This document shows, one piece after another, positions 9,576 to 20,984 of a DNA stretch of 64,000 bases. Under the pieces are notes generated by a model, which was not told the origin of the DNA, made no database searches, and saw only the letters and a list, made by a program, of their open reading frames with translations. The translations under genes were made by a program, and so were the position numbers. The DNA comes from Lathyrus oleraceus (Eukaryota > Streptophyta > Magnoliopsida > Fabales > Fabaceae): positions 532,036,582-532,100,581 of the forward strand of contig NC_066585.1 of assembly GCF_024323335.1 (NCBI RefSeq), read 5' to 3'. Numbering within the stretch: position 1 is the first letter of the stretch; every line of letters starts with the position of its first letter.

Positions 9576-12092
9576 ATGTCTTTGTTGACTATGGGCAATG
9601 AACACAGAGGCACAATCGAGAATATCTCGACATTTGTATGTTATCTCTCTCTTTTAGTTTCTATTTTTGGATTACTTCTAATAGATATCTTCTTTGTGTT
9701 ATACCTTTGTAATCTCTCTCTTTTTAGTTTCTATTTTTAGATTACTTCTAATACATATCTTCTTTGTGTTATACCTTTGTAATCTCTCTCTTTTTAGTTT
9801 CTATTTTTGGATTACTTCTAATACATATCTTCTTTGTGTTATACCTTTGTAATCTCTCTCTTTTTAGTTTCTATTTTTGGATTACTTCTAATACATATCT
9901 TCTTTGTGTTATACCTTTGTAATCTCTCTCTTTTTAGTTTCTATTTTTGGATTACTTCTTATAGATGTGTGTTTGTTGAGTATGTATTTCTTCTTCTAAT
10001 TGTATTTTTACTTTTTTTTTTGTTATTAGGATCCGAAGCGGTTTAGATGCCGTGTACATGAATATGTACCCCACGATCCTTTAATAGAACCATATATTAG
10101 AGGATGTGGATTTGGAAATCTACTAAACATTATTTCGTACTCAGTGGACTACAAGTTCATTTTGGCTTTGTTGGAGAGGTGGAGACCCGAGACTCACACA
10201 TTTCACCTTCCAATTGGTGAGTGTACCGTCACACTTGAGGACATGTACATTTTGTTGGGTCTCCGTATAGACGGAAAGGCAATGAAGGGGCGAGTTAACC
10301 AAGACAACAATATATGCAATGAATTATTGGGTGCCCCTTTATTAGACGACAAAACTGAGGGAGACACATCTGGTCAAGCAAGGGGGCAAGGTAAAAATTT
10401 AAAATACCTAAAATAATATTATGCCAGTATAGTATTGTCCTACGATTCAACCGAGTATGAGAAAATAATAAAAGCTCGGTGTTATATTATGATTTTATTT
10501 GGTAACTTTTTGTTCCCAGAAAGTACAAGTAATTCTGTGAATATAATGTATTTACCTTTATTACGCAACATTAATAAGGTAAACACTTATAATTGGGGTT
10601 CAGCTATGTTGGCTCATCTATATAGTGCAATGTGTAGAACTGCAAAAAAGAATACCTGTACTTTTTTTTCATGTGCTTATTTGCTTCAAGCTTGGGGGTG
10701 GTCTAGAATGTCGTCGCTCGCCCCGATAAATGAGCGCCCGTTCGTGTTCCCGTTTGCAACCAAGTAAGTCTAACACTTTACCATTAACCATTTAGTTAAT
10801 TATATTTATTCTTATAATTAACAATAAATAATATTTTTCACTTCTTTTTATTATCTTAGGTGGTCAGTAAGGGGAATGAACTACAATAGGTGTCTGAAAC
10901 ACGCTATTGTAGTCTATCGAAATCTATTGGACCACATTGGACATGGCGATGTAATACTCCTACCAAACTATATTTTAATTTAAAAATACTTCTCAAATTA
11001 TTTTCCATCTAACCATTTGGTATTGTTTTACAGTTTGTTTGGAGGCCATATTTGGGTCTGAATCATGATGTGAACCATGACGATGTTGTAGTTTGGACAG
11101 CGAAGACACCGATTATCCGATTCACTACAGTGGAAATGCACAAAAGTGACCGGGTCAAACTACAATTTGGAATGCTACAACAGATTCCAGAATCTCCCAC
11201 GTGTTTGGGGAATTGGCATCAAAAAAGGGTCGATGCACAGTGGGATTATTCTGACTGGAGAGACTTTGCAAAAGACATATGTCGTCAATGGAGGAATCGA
11301 CGACAACACATCTTGAACGAACCAGTCATCCAAGGTGCAAGACCCACTCAACAATATATGACATGGTTTAGGTCTGTAACAACTCAGCAATTTGTATCTG
11401 AGCCGCGATATTTGATGGATCCGCGCCAACTTGCTTCGTCATCGTATGCCCCACATCAATTCACCACCCAACACCAATGTGAACCCACTCAAACCCAACA
11501 ACCAACCACACAACATCAACCGACCACATACACACAACAACCAAACACCCAACATCGCAACCCGTTCATGCCAACCACCCAACAACCAACCATCCAACGT
11601 CGCACCCCGTTCATACCACCCACCCAAACACAAAACCAAGAATCAAACCCCACATCCACAACCGTCTACATCCCAGATAATTCATATGGGTCACTTCATT
11701 GTAGCCCCCCACCAATGAACACCCAACCACTATTTAACTATAGTACGCCCCAGGAACCATTGCTTCGTTTTTAAAACGACTTAATGGCCCAATTTAGACA
11801 ACTATACCGTCCCCAATTCACCCAACCCCAATGCCCTAACTACGATGACATGGGCAACGAACTCCATTACGGAAGCGCCGTTGGCCAGAGCCCCTCCTGA
11901 TATTGAGAGCAAATGATGACACATTTGTCAAATACCGCCGAAATTTCCGTCGGACCTTCCAACCAGCCATCGCTCAATCAGGTCAGCACTCAAAGACCAC
12001 AAACACCTCAATAAAATCGTGGGAGACCTCGGAGATAAACTAACGCACCGGGATGTGGAACTGGGGGTCATTATAATCGGGCAGGTCATTAG
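9576..12092 (+). pseudogene. Plant mobile domain (PMD, MAIN-like) gene of MULE A
   Basis: Four exons by comparison with MULE B: 9576-9635, 10030-10763, 10860-10950 and 11034-12092. All junctions are GT/AG. The product has the PMD fold signature: RWRPETHTFHLPIGE, VTLEDMYILLGLRIDG and an AWGWSRM segment. A long Pro/Gln/Thr-rich low-complexity tail follows. Stops: CAA to TAA at 10414-10416, TAA after LLRF at 11772-11774, and several more in the last 300 bp. Family knowledge: PMD proteins occur both as host silencing factors (MAIL1/MAIN) and within transposons. The terminal repeats around this copy make it the transposon type. Confidence 0.88.
9656..9970 (+). repeat. 70-bp tandem repeat, five copies, in PMD intron 1
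   Basis: The phrase AGTTTCTATTTTTGGATTAC recurs at 9656, 9726, 9796, 9866 and 9936, exactly 70 bp apart and almost without changes. It lies within intron 1 of the MULE A PMD gene. The matching intron of MULE B (27673-27848) has only about two degenerate copies, so the expansion is specific to A. Confidence 0.9.
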
Positions 12093-12248
12093 TTTTTTGT
12101 CTGTCCAATGTAACCAATTATTACATATTTAATGAATTTTTTTTTTCATTATTATTTCTTATCTATAAATAATAAATATTAAATATTAAAAATTAAAAAA
12201 TTAAAAAAAATTAAATAACTAAAAAAAAATAAAAGAAAAAAAAAATAG

Positions 12249-12547
12249 GAGGGGGTGTATGCGCCAGATGAATTGGCGCATACACCCATCATGCAAAATG
12301 CACTCAGGCGCCAGATGCATTGGCGCCTCCTCATGAGGGCCAATGCAGGCGCCACAAGCATTGGCGCCTCCTCATGAGGCCCAATGCATGTGCGCCAATG
12401 CTACTAGCGCCTCCTCTTATTGGTATGGGGGTGCGTCAATTCATCTGACGCATCCTCTACCAAACTTGGTTTTTTTGGTTTTTTTTTTGAAAAATTTGTT
12501 ATTTTAGATTTTTTTTTGAAAAATTTGGTTATTTTGAAAATAAAATC
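12249..12547 (-). repeat. Right terminal inverted repeat of MULE A
   Basis: Inverted partner of 5592-5855. It has better preserved GGCGCC palindromes (e.g. CAGGCGCCAGATGCATTGGC) and an A/T-rich outer end (a TTTGAAAAATTT block repeated twice). The last base before the target duplication is 12547. Confidence 0.88.
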
Positions 12548-12647
12548 TAATATTCATATGACAGTAAGCGCATCTTTTAACTACAGATTTACAAGTGATT
12601 ATGTTAAGTATGAAGCATATAGTAAGAACGTAGCAATTCCAATATCA

Positions 12648-12680
<33 letters not shown>

Positions 12681-12710
12681 ATATATTATATATATATTAT
12701 ATATATATAA

Positions 12711-12747
<37 letters not shown>
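12648..12747 (+). repeat. TA-rich microsatellite within the Copia 5' LTR
   Basis: About 100 bp of (TA)n with occasional TT or AA interruptions. The corresponding point in the 3' LTR (after CATCAATA near 19710) has no TA run, so it arose after insertion. Confidence 0.9.
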
Positions 12748-12749
<2 letters not shown>

Positions 12750-12927
12750 AACAATGTAATTTTAATTAATAACAAAAATAGAAAGGAATTGGATGTGCTC
12801 TATAGTCGTAGAGGTAGACACCGTTAACTGAACAACGTTAACAAAAATCAATCATGTTCATTGTCTTTTACTTTCATTTCTTTTTAAAATTTTATATTTG
12901 GTTGTTGTTCTAACAATTGGTATCAGA

Positions 12928-14870
12928 TGATGATTAGCACTTATGTGAAATTCGAGGTGAGAAGGTTCAACATGACGAGTAATTACAGATTATGGGAAGG
13001 CATTGTGTGAGACAAAACCAAACAACATAGAGAATATAGATTGGGAAGAGAAGAAGTAGAAGGCCCCATGATTGATTCTCTTATGTGTTTTAGATGAGGT
13101 AATTTCTTTAACAACATAATCATCGATCTAGTTGGGGTGAAGGTTGAGGACGAAGATAAGGTAATTATATGGTTGTGCTTGTTACCAAGTTCTTACAACT
13201 ACTTGGTGGATACTTTTACCTACGGAAAATACACTATTAGTTTTGATATGATTACTGCTACATTTTGTCTCATTCTCAAATGAGACATAGTGTAGAGAAA
13301 GGAACCTAATGCGATAGTCTGTGTGTGATGGTGGTCAAGAGCGTGGGAATATTTAGGGTAAAGCGGGAAAACTATTTAGTGTTATAATTGCAAATAAACT
13401 AGGCATTAAAAGAGGGCTCATCCATTTCTATAAATATGGTTCAGATTGATGACTCTCGAAGTGAAGCAGTTATATTGATTGTTTCATCCAGCTAGTGCTT
13501 AAATGCAAGGGTTCTTGATTGTTGTTGTCCTTACCATTTGACGTCGGGAAAACCATGGTTCACTACATTCAGATAAGGTTATCTTCGATTTATTTTTTGG
13601 ATGATGACAAAGCATGTACTATCACTAGAATGAGACAAATTTAAATTTCCACAAACGATGGTGGCATACGAACATTGAACGATGTTAGATATATTTCATA
13701 ATTGAGGAAGAAATTGATTTCCCTAAGTATTTTACATCAGTTGGGTTTAATAATAATGCAACCAAACTATGGAATATGTGTTTGGGTCATATTAATGAGC
13801 ATGGGATGTTGAAACTTCATTAGATAAGTCTATTGAATGGTCTTTGTAGTTCCAATATGTATTTGTTCAAGTATTATGTACTTGCAAGAAAATGTCTTTT
13901 TCGGCGTAAGACCAAAAAGCATAAAACAATGGGAATTTTAGACTATGCACAATCAGATGCGTGCGGCCTACCAAAGAGGTTTTTATTGCTGGTTCCGAAT
14001 ATTTTGGGACTTTCGTAGTAGATTTATTCGCAAGATTTTGGTGTATTTCTTAAAGAAAAAATATGATATGTTTACAAAATTTAAGTTGTGGGAGGCAGAG
14101 GTAGAGAATCAAACATGTAGAAAAATCAAGTATCTACAGTCAGATAATGGAATATAATACACTAATTCAAATTTCAAGAGGCTTTGTGAAGAACAGGGTA
14201 TCCAAAGGAAATTCCCAGTTCGTAAGAAACCATACCAAATGATGTTGCAAGGAGGATGATAGGTCTCTAATTGAACGGTGAATATGTATCTTGTTAAATG
14301 TTGTGCTATCAAAAGGTTTATATACAGAGGCAGTATAACAAGACATTTTATCTTATCAAGAGTTCACCACTGGCTTCATTTGAGGGGAAGGTTGCATCGG
14401 AAGTATTTACATGTAATCTTATTGATCTCGACAAATTAAGGATTTTTGGGTGTCAACCTTATATGAATATATCCAGTGAAGATTGATCCAAACTTGATCA
14501 AATACTGAAGAAGTGTGTCTTCATCGGTTACACAAAAGGTGTGAAGGGGTTCAAGTTATGACATCCAATTAAAAATATGATGGTAATAAGAAGAGATGTT
14601 GCTTTTTATGAGCAGACGCTATTGAAGTAGTCATTTACAATATATGCATCAGAATCTAAAGGAGAAACTTCCAACAAATAGGTGATTTAGGTGGATGTTG
14701 ACCAGCCATTAGTGAACAATATGTATGTAGTTCCTGAACCATAAGTGGAACTTAAATCTAATATTGGAATTGCAAACGGACCCGATGTTTCAGGTGGAGT
14801 ATAAGATTATATTCTTGTATGTGACATAGAACACCGTTTAACAAGGCCACCATAAATATTTGTTGATAAC
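12928..14870 (+). pseudogene. Copia gag-integrase pseudogene, 5' part
   Basis: Frames broken by many stops contain gag-like sequence near 12960-13400. A GAG-pre-integrase motif (LWNMCLGHINEHGMLKLH) appears near 13770. The integrase region follows: ARKCLFRRKTKKHKTMG, then YLQSDNGI near 14140 and FKRLCEEQGIQRKFP. The section stops near 14870, within the linker between integrase and reverse transcriptase, where the Athila-type element begins. The remainder resumes at 17985. Confidence 0.75.
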
Positions 14871-14879
14871 TTATTTAAT

Positions 14880-17800
14880 GTGAGATATTTAAGCCCTTAA
14901 TACTTGAATTATCAAGAAAATTATGTTTATTTAGAATTAATTTCTTGTGTTTGTTTATATTTAGCTTAATTAGTGATGAGCACACTAGGCTCTCTTTGTT
15001 TTAGTTTGTATATTGTTTTTGATGTGCATGAGTAGTCTTGGTGACGAGTTATGTCATGCAAAAAATCTATGATCAATACTAAGGAGGTTTAAATCTAGAA
15101 GAAGATTTGAATTACAACATTATGGCTAACATGGAAGAGTTGAAAGAAAAACAATTAGGGTTGAGTTGAAAGAAAAACAATTAGGGTTGAGTTGTAAAGT
15201 AAAAAACATAAGGGTGAATGTTAGAAGATAATAAAGTCTAAAAACCTATTTAGAGCACTATCTATTTAGAGCACTTCTACATCTACCAACATAATTTCAA
15301 AACCTTCTATGAAATGTATTGTCTCCCTCGTGTGATGTGTACTACTAGTGTACCATACTAGAAGACAAAAGGAATATGAAATATTCATTAGGTCTGACCA
15401 TTGGATAATCAAAAGGCTGAGAAATGACTATGAAAGGATATGCATTGGGATGAGAAGCAAAGGTTCTGGATTTTAGAGAAAATTTATTCATAACAAAGAA
15501 GGAATGTTGAACCAAAGTCTGATGTGTCTCCCGTCTTACCATTTTTGAATAATTTAGCGCAATCGTACGTGACACAAGACACCTCTTGCTGGTTGATGGT
15601 TGCAAGTAGTTGAGGTGTCACTCTTAGGTTTATCTTTCTTTTCTTTACTGAGTAGAAATTTTAAGCTTAGGAACTTATCTTATTATGATTCTTTTTCTCA
15701 CCATGAGCTAAACTCTTTGTGTTGGTCCACGTGAAGTTTAGTTGAAAAGTAAACTTTATTAGTATTGAGGATTTATCTAATAAATGTACATCATGACAAA
15801 TATGGATAAAAAATCAAATAAGAATACTTTTCCATTTAGTTACTTTAGGGATAATGAGCTAAAACTATAGGGAGTGTAGAACTAATTAAAGAAATCCATA
15901 ATTGCTATTGTGAGACTTAAGAATTTGTTCAATAGTTATTCACTACACATACTTAGACGTTGTAGGCATACACCACTAGGTCATATTATGACCTCAATTG
16001 TTAGGAAAAATCATATCATACTCACACACTAGGTGAAATTATTAAATTGATCATTTTCTGACATGCTTCTATACTCTACTAAACAAGCTTACTTCTTAGT
16101 TACTACTTCTTGTTTTGACCAAGTGACAACTATCAATTATTATTTATCTTTACTCATATTCTTTTCACAAAATCTTTGATTGACTTAACTTAACTTAATA
16201 CAATCTCTATGGAATCAATATATTTTACTTTTAGCACTTGCTACCATTTTGATTGTGTATACTTGCACTTACAAAGAAGCCAATAAGTAAGTGGCTCCAT
16301 TACAGAGGATTGTGTCATTAACACTTTGATTTTCATTGAAGTTGTAGAAAACAACATTTGAGCTTTTGACACATTTGTTTAAATCTTTTGGTGTCACAAG
16401 AAGTGTGTGGTTGCTGCATGTGTTGATTGTTAACTCTTGTTTGTAGAGGAAACATTGTGTTAGACAAAACATTTTAAATTTATAAGAGATGTCATGTTTC
16501 TAATCATCTTCTTGGAACCCCTATTCTGGCTCCATTTTTTGAAAATTTTGAAGAAGATCTTGAGTATCCTCAACATGGAGAAGATGATATCATGACAAAA
16601 AGAGATGTCATTGGAATTGCTAATGATATGTAAATAAGTATCAGAAACTATGTTGTTTGTTATATTAATGCCCTAAGTATTGGTATTATCATACAAGAGA
16701 TTATTGTGGCTCATTAGTTAATACTTGGGGGCTGCCATTGTTGAACAACACTTGCATTTGTTAAATCTATGGAGGTTGCGAGCAATTTTAAAATCCATGG
16801 AAGGTTATTTCCATATTCTCCAAGGGATAGAACTAAGAATTGACTCAATTCTTTGAAACCAATTTCCATTGCCACATGGAATGACTTGGCTGGAAAATTT
16901 TTAGCCAAATATTCCCCCCGTCAAAACTTATATGGTAAAAAAATGAGATCACCTTGTTCATTTAATGGGATGATGAGTCTTTGTTTGATGTTTGGTAGAG
17001 ATTCAAAGAGTTGTTAAGAAAATGTTCACACAATGGTATGCAAATATATGTTCAGTCGGAAACATTTTATAATGGCTTAGTTCCATCGTCATAAATTATG
17101 TTGGATGCATCATCTAGTGGTGAACTATCTTCTAAATCCTATACTAAAGATTATGATTTGATTTAGAGTATTACTTCCAACACCTACTAATGACTAGTCA
17201 CAAAATCTACGATTGCCATAGGTAAAAGAAAAGATGATGTACATGAAATCATTGAAACTAACGCGTAAGTGGCTCAAATTCACCAAATGAGGAAGACTAT
17301 GATAACACTTTCTGACGCGCTTGTTATCGATCTTATCAATGTAGTAGTAGATTTTGTTGAAGTGGCTTGTGTTTACCATGTGTGACACACTTATTTTAAG
17401 AATATTTCGCAAATCGTTATGAACTATGTGGGAAACAAAAAATTCAACAACCCATATAGTAACTCATACAATCCAGGATGGAGATTCCACCCAATTTTTT
17501 TTATGGAGTAACACCCAAAATCGACTATGACCTTGAGCACTACAAATTTCTCACAGTTTTTGTTTGCACCTAACACTACTGTGGTTATACATAGAAACAA
17601 AAAAAGGGAATAAATTTTGAAGTCCTTAATTCATAAAACAAAGAATCAATTTCAAGGCCATTAATTGAGCATCAAGGATTTAGAGACACGAGAGGGGCAA
17701 ATTGCTACTGCATTAAGTTTAAGAGTCATTGGAACTTTTCATAGCACCACCAAATCACATCTTTTGGTACAAAGGATATTGAAACTTGCAAGGCCATTTA

Positions 17801-17985
17801 TTTAAGAGGTGGTAGAATATGAAGGTCATTTCTTACCAATTGACAACCATCAGTTATTGTTTACCTTTGCTCATGTTCTTTTTGCAATTTCATGGATTGA
17901 AAATCAACCTAAGTTAATATAATCTCCATGGAATTGATACTCTTTATTTTTAATACTTGCTACCACTTTGACTATGTATACTAGA
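14880..17985 (+). mobile_element. Nested Athila-type Ty3/gypsy deletion derivative
   Basis: The 5' LTR is about 14880-16271. A primer-binding site TGGCTCCATTACAGAGGA at 16292-16309 is a degenerate form of the tRNA-Asp type TGGCGCCGTTGCCGGGGA. A gag pseudogene follows. The sequence at 17826-17985 repeats only the last 150 bp or so of the LTR (shared words include TCTCCATGGAAT-like and CTTGCTACCA). All of pol and most of the 3' LTR are deleted. Outer boundaries are approximate. Confidence 0.65.
16480..17825 (+). pseudogene. Athila-type gag pseudogene
   Basis: Broken translation contains gag hallmarks: FPPSKLIW, DDESLFDVW, RFKELLRKCSHNGMQI, ETFYNGLVPSS, LDASSSGELSSKSY and later NPYSNSYNPGWRFHP. 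These are in the order of Athila-lineage gag proteins. Stops replace several Arg, Gln and Trp codons. It lies between the primer-binding site and a truncated LTR end. Confidence 0.75.
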
Positions 17986-19590
17986 AAATATAATGCAACC
18001 AACATATGGGTATGAAGAATTGGTAGCCTTTTCACTTCTTTTTAGTTTTGGAGACCCTTCCATCTTGCGAGAGACTATAACTAACCATGAGAAATATAAG
18101 TGGATTGGTGCAATGATGAAAGAGATGGAGTCCATGAACAAAGATAAGACATGGAAGCTTGTTTATCTTTCTAACGGGACAAGGAACATCAGTTTTAAAT
18201 GAGCATTCAAGAGAAAATCAACGGTAATAGAAAAAGAAAGGGGAAAAGTTCAAGGTCGTCTTGTGGAAAAGGGGTACTCACAGTAGAAAGCGGTTGACTA
18301 TGATGATATATTTTCTTCGGTCGTTATACATGCTTCTATCAGGGCAATGTTTGCCTTGGTATCCAGAAAGGACATGCATTTAGAGCATATGCATTTAAAG
18401 ACAACATTTTTTCGTGATAATCTAGATACGAAAATCTACATAGAGTAGACAAAAGGGTTATGTGACACTAGACATGACAAACTAGTTTGTAAATTGAAGA
18501 GACCTTTGTATGGTTTAAAGTAATCTCCAACGCAATGGTAAAAACACTTTGATTCATATATGCTTTAGATTGGCTACAGAAGGTGTGAATATGACTGTTG
18601 TGTTTATGTTAAAAGCATTGACCATTTCTCTTTTATTTTCCTATTATTGCATGTTAGTGATTGCTGATAATCATTTACATGACATAAATGAATTGAAAAT
18701 CATGTTGGAATAGGAGTTTGACATGAAAGAATTTGGTGTTGCAAAGAAAATTCTTGGTATGTAAACTCACAGGGATAAGAGTGATAGAAAATTATGCATC
18801 TCTCAGAAAAGTCATGTTAAAAAGGTGTTAGACAAGTTTGACATGAGTAACTCGAAGGTTTTGAATACTCCATTTGCAAATTATTTACGCTCTTAATGAA
18901 GAAGTGTCCAAAGATAGATGCAAAAGATAAGTATATGTCAAATGTTTCTTATCCTAGTATTGGTTGTTTAATGTATGATAAGGCCTACACTAGACCATAT
19001 TTGGCACAAGCTATAAGTCAAGTTTGTATGTTTATGTCCAAATCAGGAAAACGTCATTACAAAGTAGTCAAGTGGACATTCAGGTACTTGAATGGTACAA
19101 TGGATCACAATATCATGTTTAGAAATGAACAAATTGATCCTTCAGTCCTAGATTATATATGTTATAAGGTCTACAACAGGGTATCTCTTTACTTTAGTAA
19201 GGTGACCTATTTGTTGGAAGTCGTCAGTTCAGTCCATACTGGTCATGTTGACAACTAAATAGGAGTACATGGTAGTATGTGAAGCTTCCAAAGAAGACTT
19301 ATGGCTTATAAGATTGGTGAGAGAATTGAGTGTTGAGCAATGTGGAGTTTGATTGCATTGTGATAGTCAGAGTGTCATGTATTTGAAAAATAATCAGATG
19401 TATCATGTTAGGACGAAGCATATTGATGTTGGATTTCATATGATCAAAAAGTTACTTGCATTTGAACATATATTATTCTAAAGTGGTCACACTTCAGAGA
19501 ATGCACTTGATATGTTAACCAAAGCAATCATCAATGACATGTTCAAGCATTGCTTGGACTTATTACATTCTCAGTGTTAATTAGGAGGTG
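17985..19590 (+). pseudogene. Copia reverse transcriptase and RNase H pseudogene, 3' part
   Basis: It resumes the interrupted Copia polyprotein. YGYEELVAFSL leads into a reverse transcriptase with WKLV, VEKGYSQ, VDYDDIFS and KLKRPLYGLK landmarks. RNase H follows with KAEYMV, CDSQSVMYL, HVRTKHIDVGFH and DMLTKAI. Stops are frequent, and the active-site region near 18650 is broken. The 3' LTR starts about 20 bp beyond the end. Confidence 0.78.
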
Positions 19591-19877
19591 TATCTCTCTA
19601 ATTGTCAGGATGTGATAGTCATTCAGAAAGTCTTATGAGTTTTATATTCACTAAGGTGGAGACCGTTGAGTATGACTCATATAATAGGAACATAGAGATT
19701 ACAACATCAATAAGACATCTGATTGTGGCTACAAAGCAAATACTATTAGATTTTATAGATGAGTATTGAGTATAACGTGTGTGTGTAGTGGTAGAGGGAT
19801 GTACTATTAGCTGAGCCATGTTAACAAACATCGATCGTGTTCATTGTTTTTTTTTCTCAAATCTTTTTGTTCTAACA

Positions 19878-20173
19878 AATTATTATTTGAGGGTTTACTT
19901 CTTAATTTTACTTGAGGTCTTACTTGCATATATGTCCTGCCAATTTTCCTAGTTAGTCTACTTGCGAATTTTACCTAAGGATTACTTGAGGATTTACATG
20001 CTGAAAATAGTCACCCAGAGGAATTAGTCGGAACATAAAACCGCAGTGCTTAGAATTTTGTGTTCTAATAGTGTTTAAACATACACTAATATTTATTCCT
20101 CTAATATATATATTAACAAACTTATGCAAATTCTGCCAACATTATGATGTACAAATAAAATCATATGTTATGC
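19878..20173. other. AT-rich flank, NCR-1 3' region
   Basis: Nothing coding is seen. On the minus strand an AATAAA at 20092-20097 lies about 80 nt beyond the NCR-1 stop and could serve as its polyadenylation signal. Confidence 0.4.
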
Positions 20174-20445
20174 TTACCCACATTCACAATAGAAATCAAC
20201 ACATTTCCTACGTTGAGGACGGAAACACAAATTTTTTGGACAATGCCACCAATGTTTGCAAAGAAAATAACCTGATATACAAAAAAAAAAGAACATACAA
20301 AATGTTACTAAACGGTAATGAAATTGTGTGCGCAGATAAATAAGATTATTTGAAATGGCATTAAAAAAGACTTGCCTCCATAGATTTCAACAAATAGAGA
20401 AAGAAAGATTATCAAACCATAAACAATTTTGGGAATTTGAGTCAT
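20174..20445 (-). CDS. NCR (late nodulin) peptide gene 1, two exons
   Basis: Exon 1 is 20376-20445 (ATG at 20445) and exon 2 is 20174-20271, giving 55 aa. The intron uses a GC donor (GGAG|GCAAGT) and an AG acceptor (ATATCAG). Exon 1 encodes a signal peptide starting MTQIPKIVYG with a hydrophobic IIFLSLF core, typical of NCR/late-nodulin secretory signals. Exon 2 encodes a small cationic domain with six cysteines spaced C-x5-C-x4-C-x7-C-x4-C-x1-C (CKHWWHCPKNLC, then CVDFYCEC). NCR peptides are made in infected nodule cells and sent to symbiosomes to act on rhizobia. Function is inferred from family features; expression is unknown. Confidence 0.8.
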
Positions 20446-20760
20446 ATTTTTCTAATTTGCATGAAGAAAATAGAAATATGTTTGATCATTTTTAAGTTTC
20501 ATACTTTGTTAAATTTAAATATATAAATTTTACCCTTTAGAAATTGCAAGAAGCCATTTATAAAAATGGAATTATCAAAAAATGTCCTAAAGTATACCAC
20601 TGTATTGCATTATCTTTTTAAATTTCTTTTTATATAGTTTTTAAAATGTTTCTCTTTTAACCTTTGATGATAAATAAGAAAAAAAATGTCTCCTAATAGA
20701 AATAGTAATGATGAATATTGAAAATAATTGATTGTAGAGAAATGCATCAAAAGTCCCTTT
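20446..20760 (-). promoter_or_regulatory. NCR-1 upstream region, conserved with NCR-2
   Basis: The upstream sequence is alignable with that of NCR-2 (60746-61040) for roughly 300 bp. The best block is just above the start (about 20465-20520): on the coding strand ATTTAAA, then AACAAAGTATGAAACTT, AAAAATG and CATATTTCTAT. The ATTTAAA may act as the TATA element. Upstream conservation of this kind is known for NCR genes. Confidence 0.55.
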
Positions 20761-20984
20761 GATGTTAAGTGAACATTTATTTTAAATTAAAATTTTTATA
20801 GGATGATTCTTTGTTTAAACCATTATATGATCAAAGCTAGTATCGAAGATGTAATGTATGAGTGTGAATTCTGTTCAAGTAAAAAACTTTTTGCTATATT
20901 TTATTTTTTGAGGGTATTTCGATTTCTTATGGATATGATTTTGACCCTTCAGAGATGCTAGGACCATCCAACCCTTCAGCTTGG

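Larger units (their letters stand above)
5592..12547. mobile_element. MULE A: Mutator-like element with MURA, PMD and a small ORF
   Basis: A complete Mutator-like DNA transposon of 6956 bp. It is bounded by the perfect 9-bp duplication TAATATTCA (5583-5591 and 12548-12556), the size typical of Mutator. Its termini are long inverted repeats. Inside are a MURA-type transposase (minus), a plant-mobile-domain gene (plus) and a 97-codon ORF (plus). All three are damaged by nonsense changes, so this copy is non-autonomous at best. MULE B at 25172-32128 has the same layout in reversed orientation. The right target duplication abuts the Copia LTR at 12557. Confidence 0.93.
12557..19877 (+). mobile_element. 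Old Copia retrotransposon, interrupted by an Athila-type insertion
   Basis: The 5' LTR is about 12557-12915, expanded by a TA microsatellite; the 3' LTR is about 19611-19877. Both end in GTTCTAACA and align over their length with many differences, so insertion is old. The PBS TGGTATCAGA lies at 12918-12927. Gag, integrase, reverse transcriptase and RNase H pieces follow in Copia order, split by a Ty3/gypsy element at about 14880-17985. No matching 5-bp target duplication is visible. Confidence 0.78.

Noticed and set aside
11431..11718. His/Pro/Asn-rich frame overlapping PMD exon 4
   Set aside because: It is a frame-shifted reading of the low-complexity QQPTTQHQ repeats.
9576..12092. Host MAIL1/MAIN-type gene
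   Set aside because: The PMD gene lies inside perfect MULE termini with a 9-bp duplication, a second copy has the same setting, and both carry stops. It is the transposon form.
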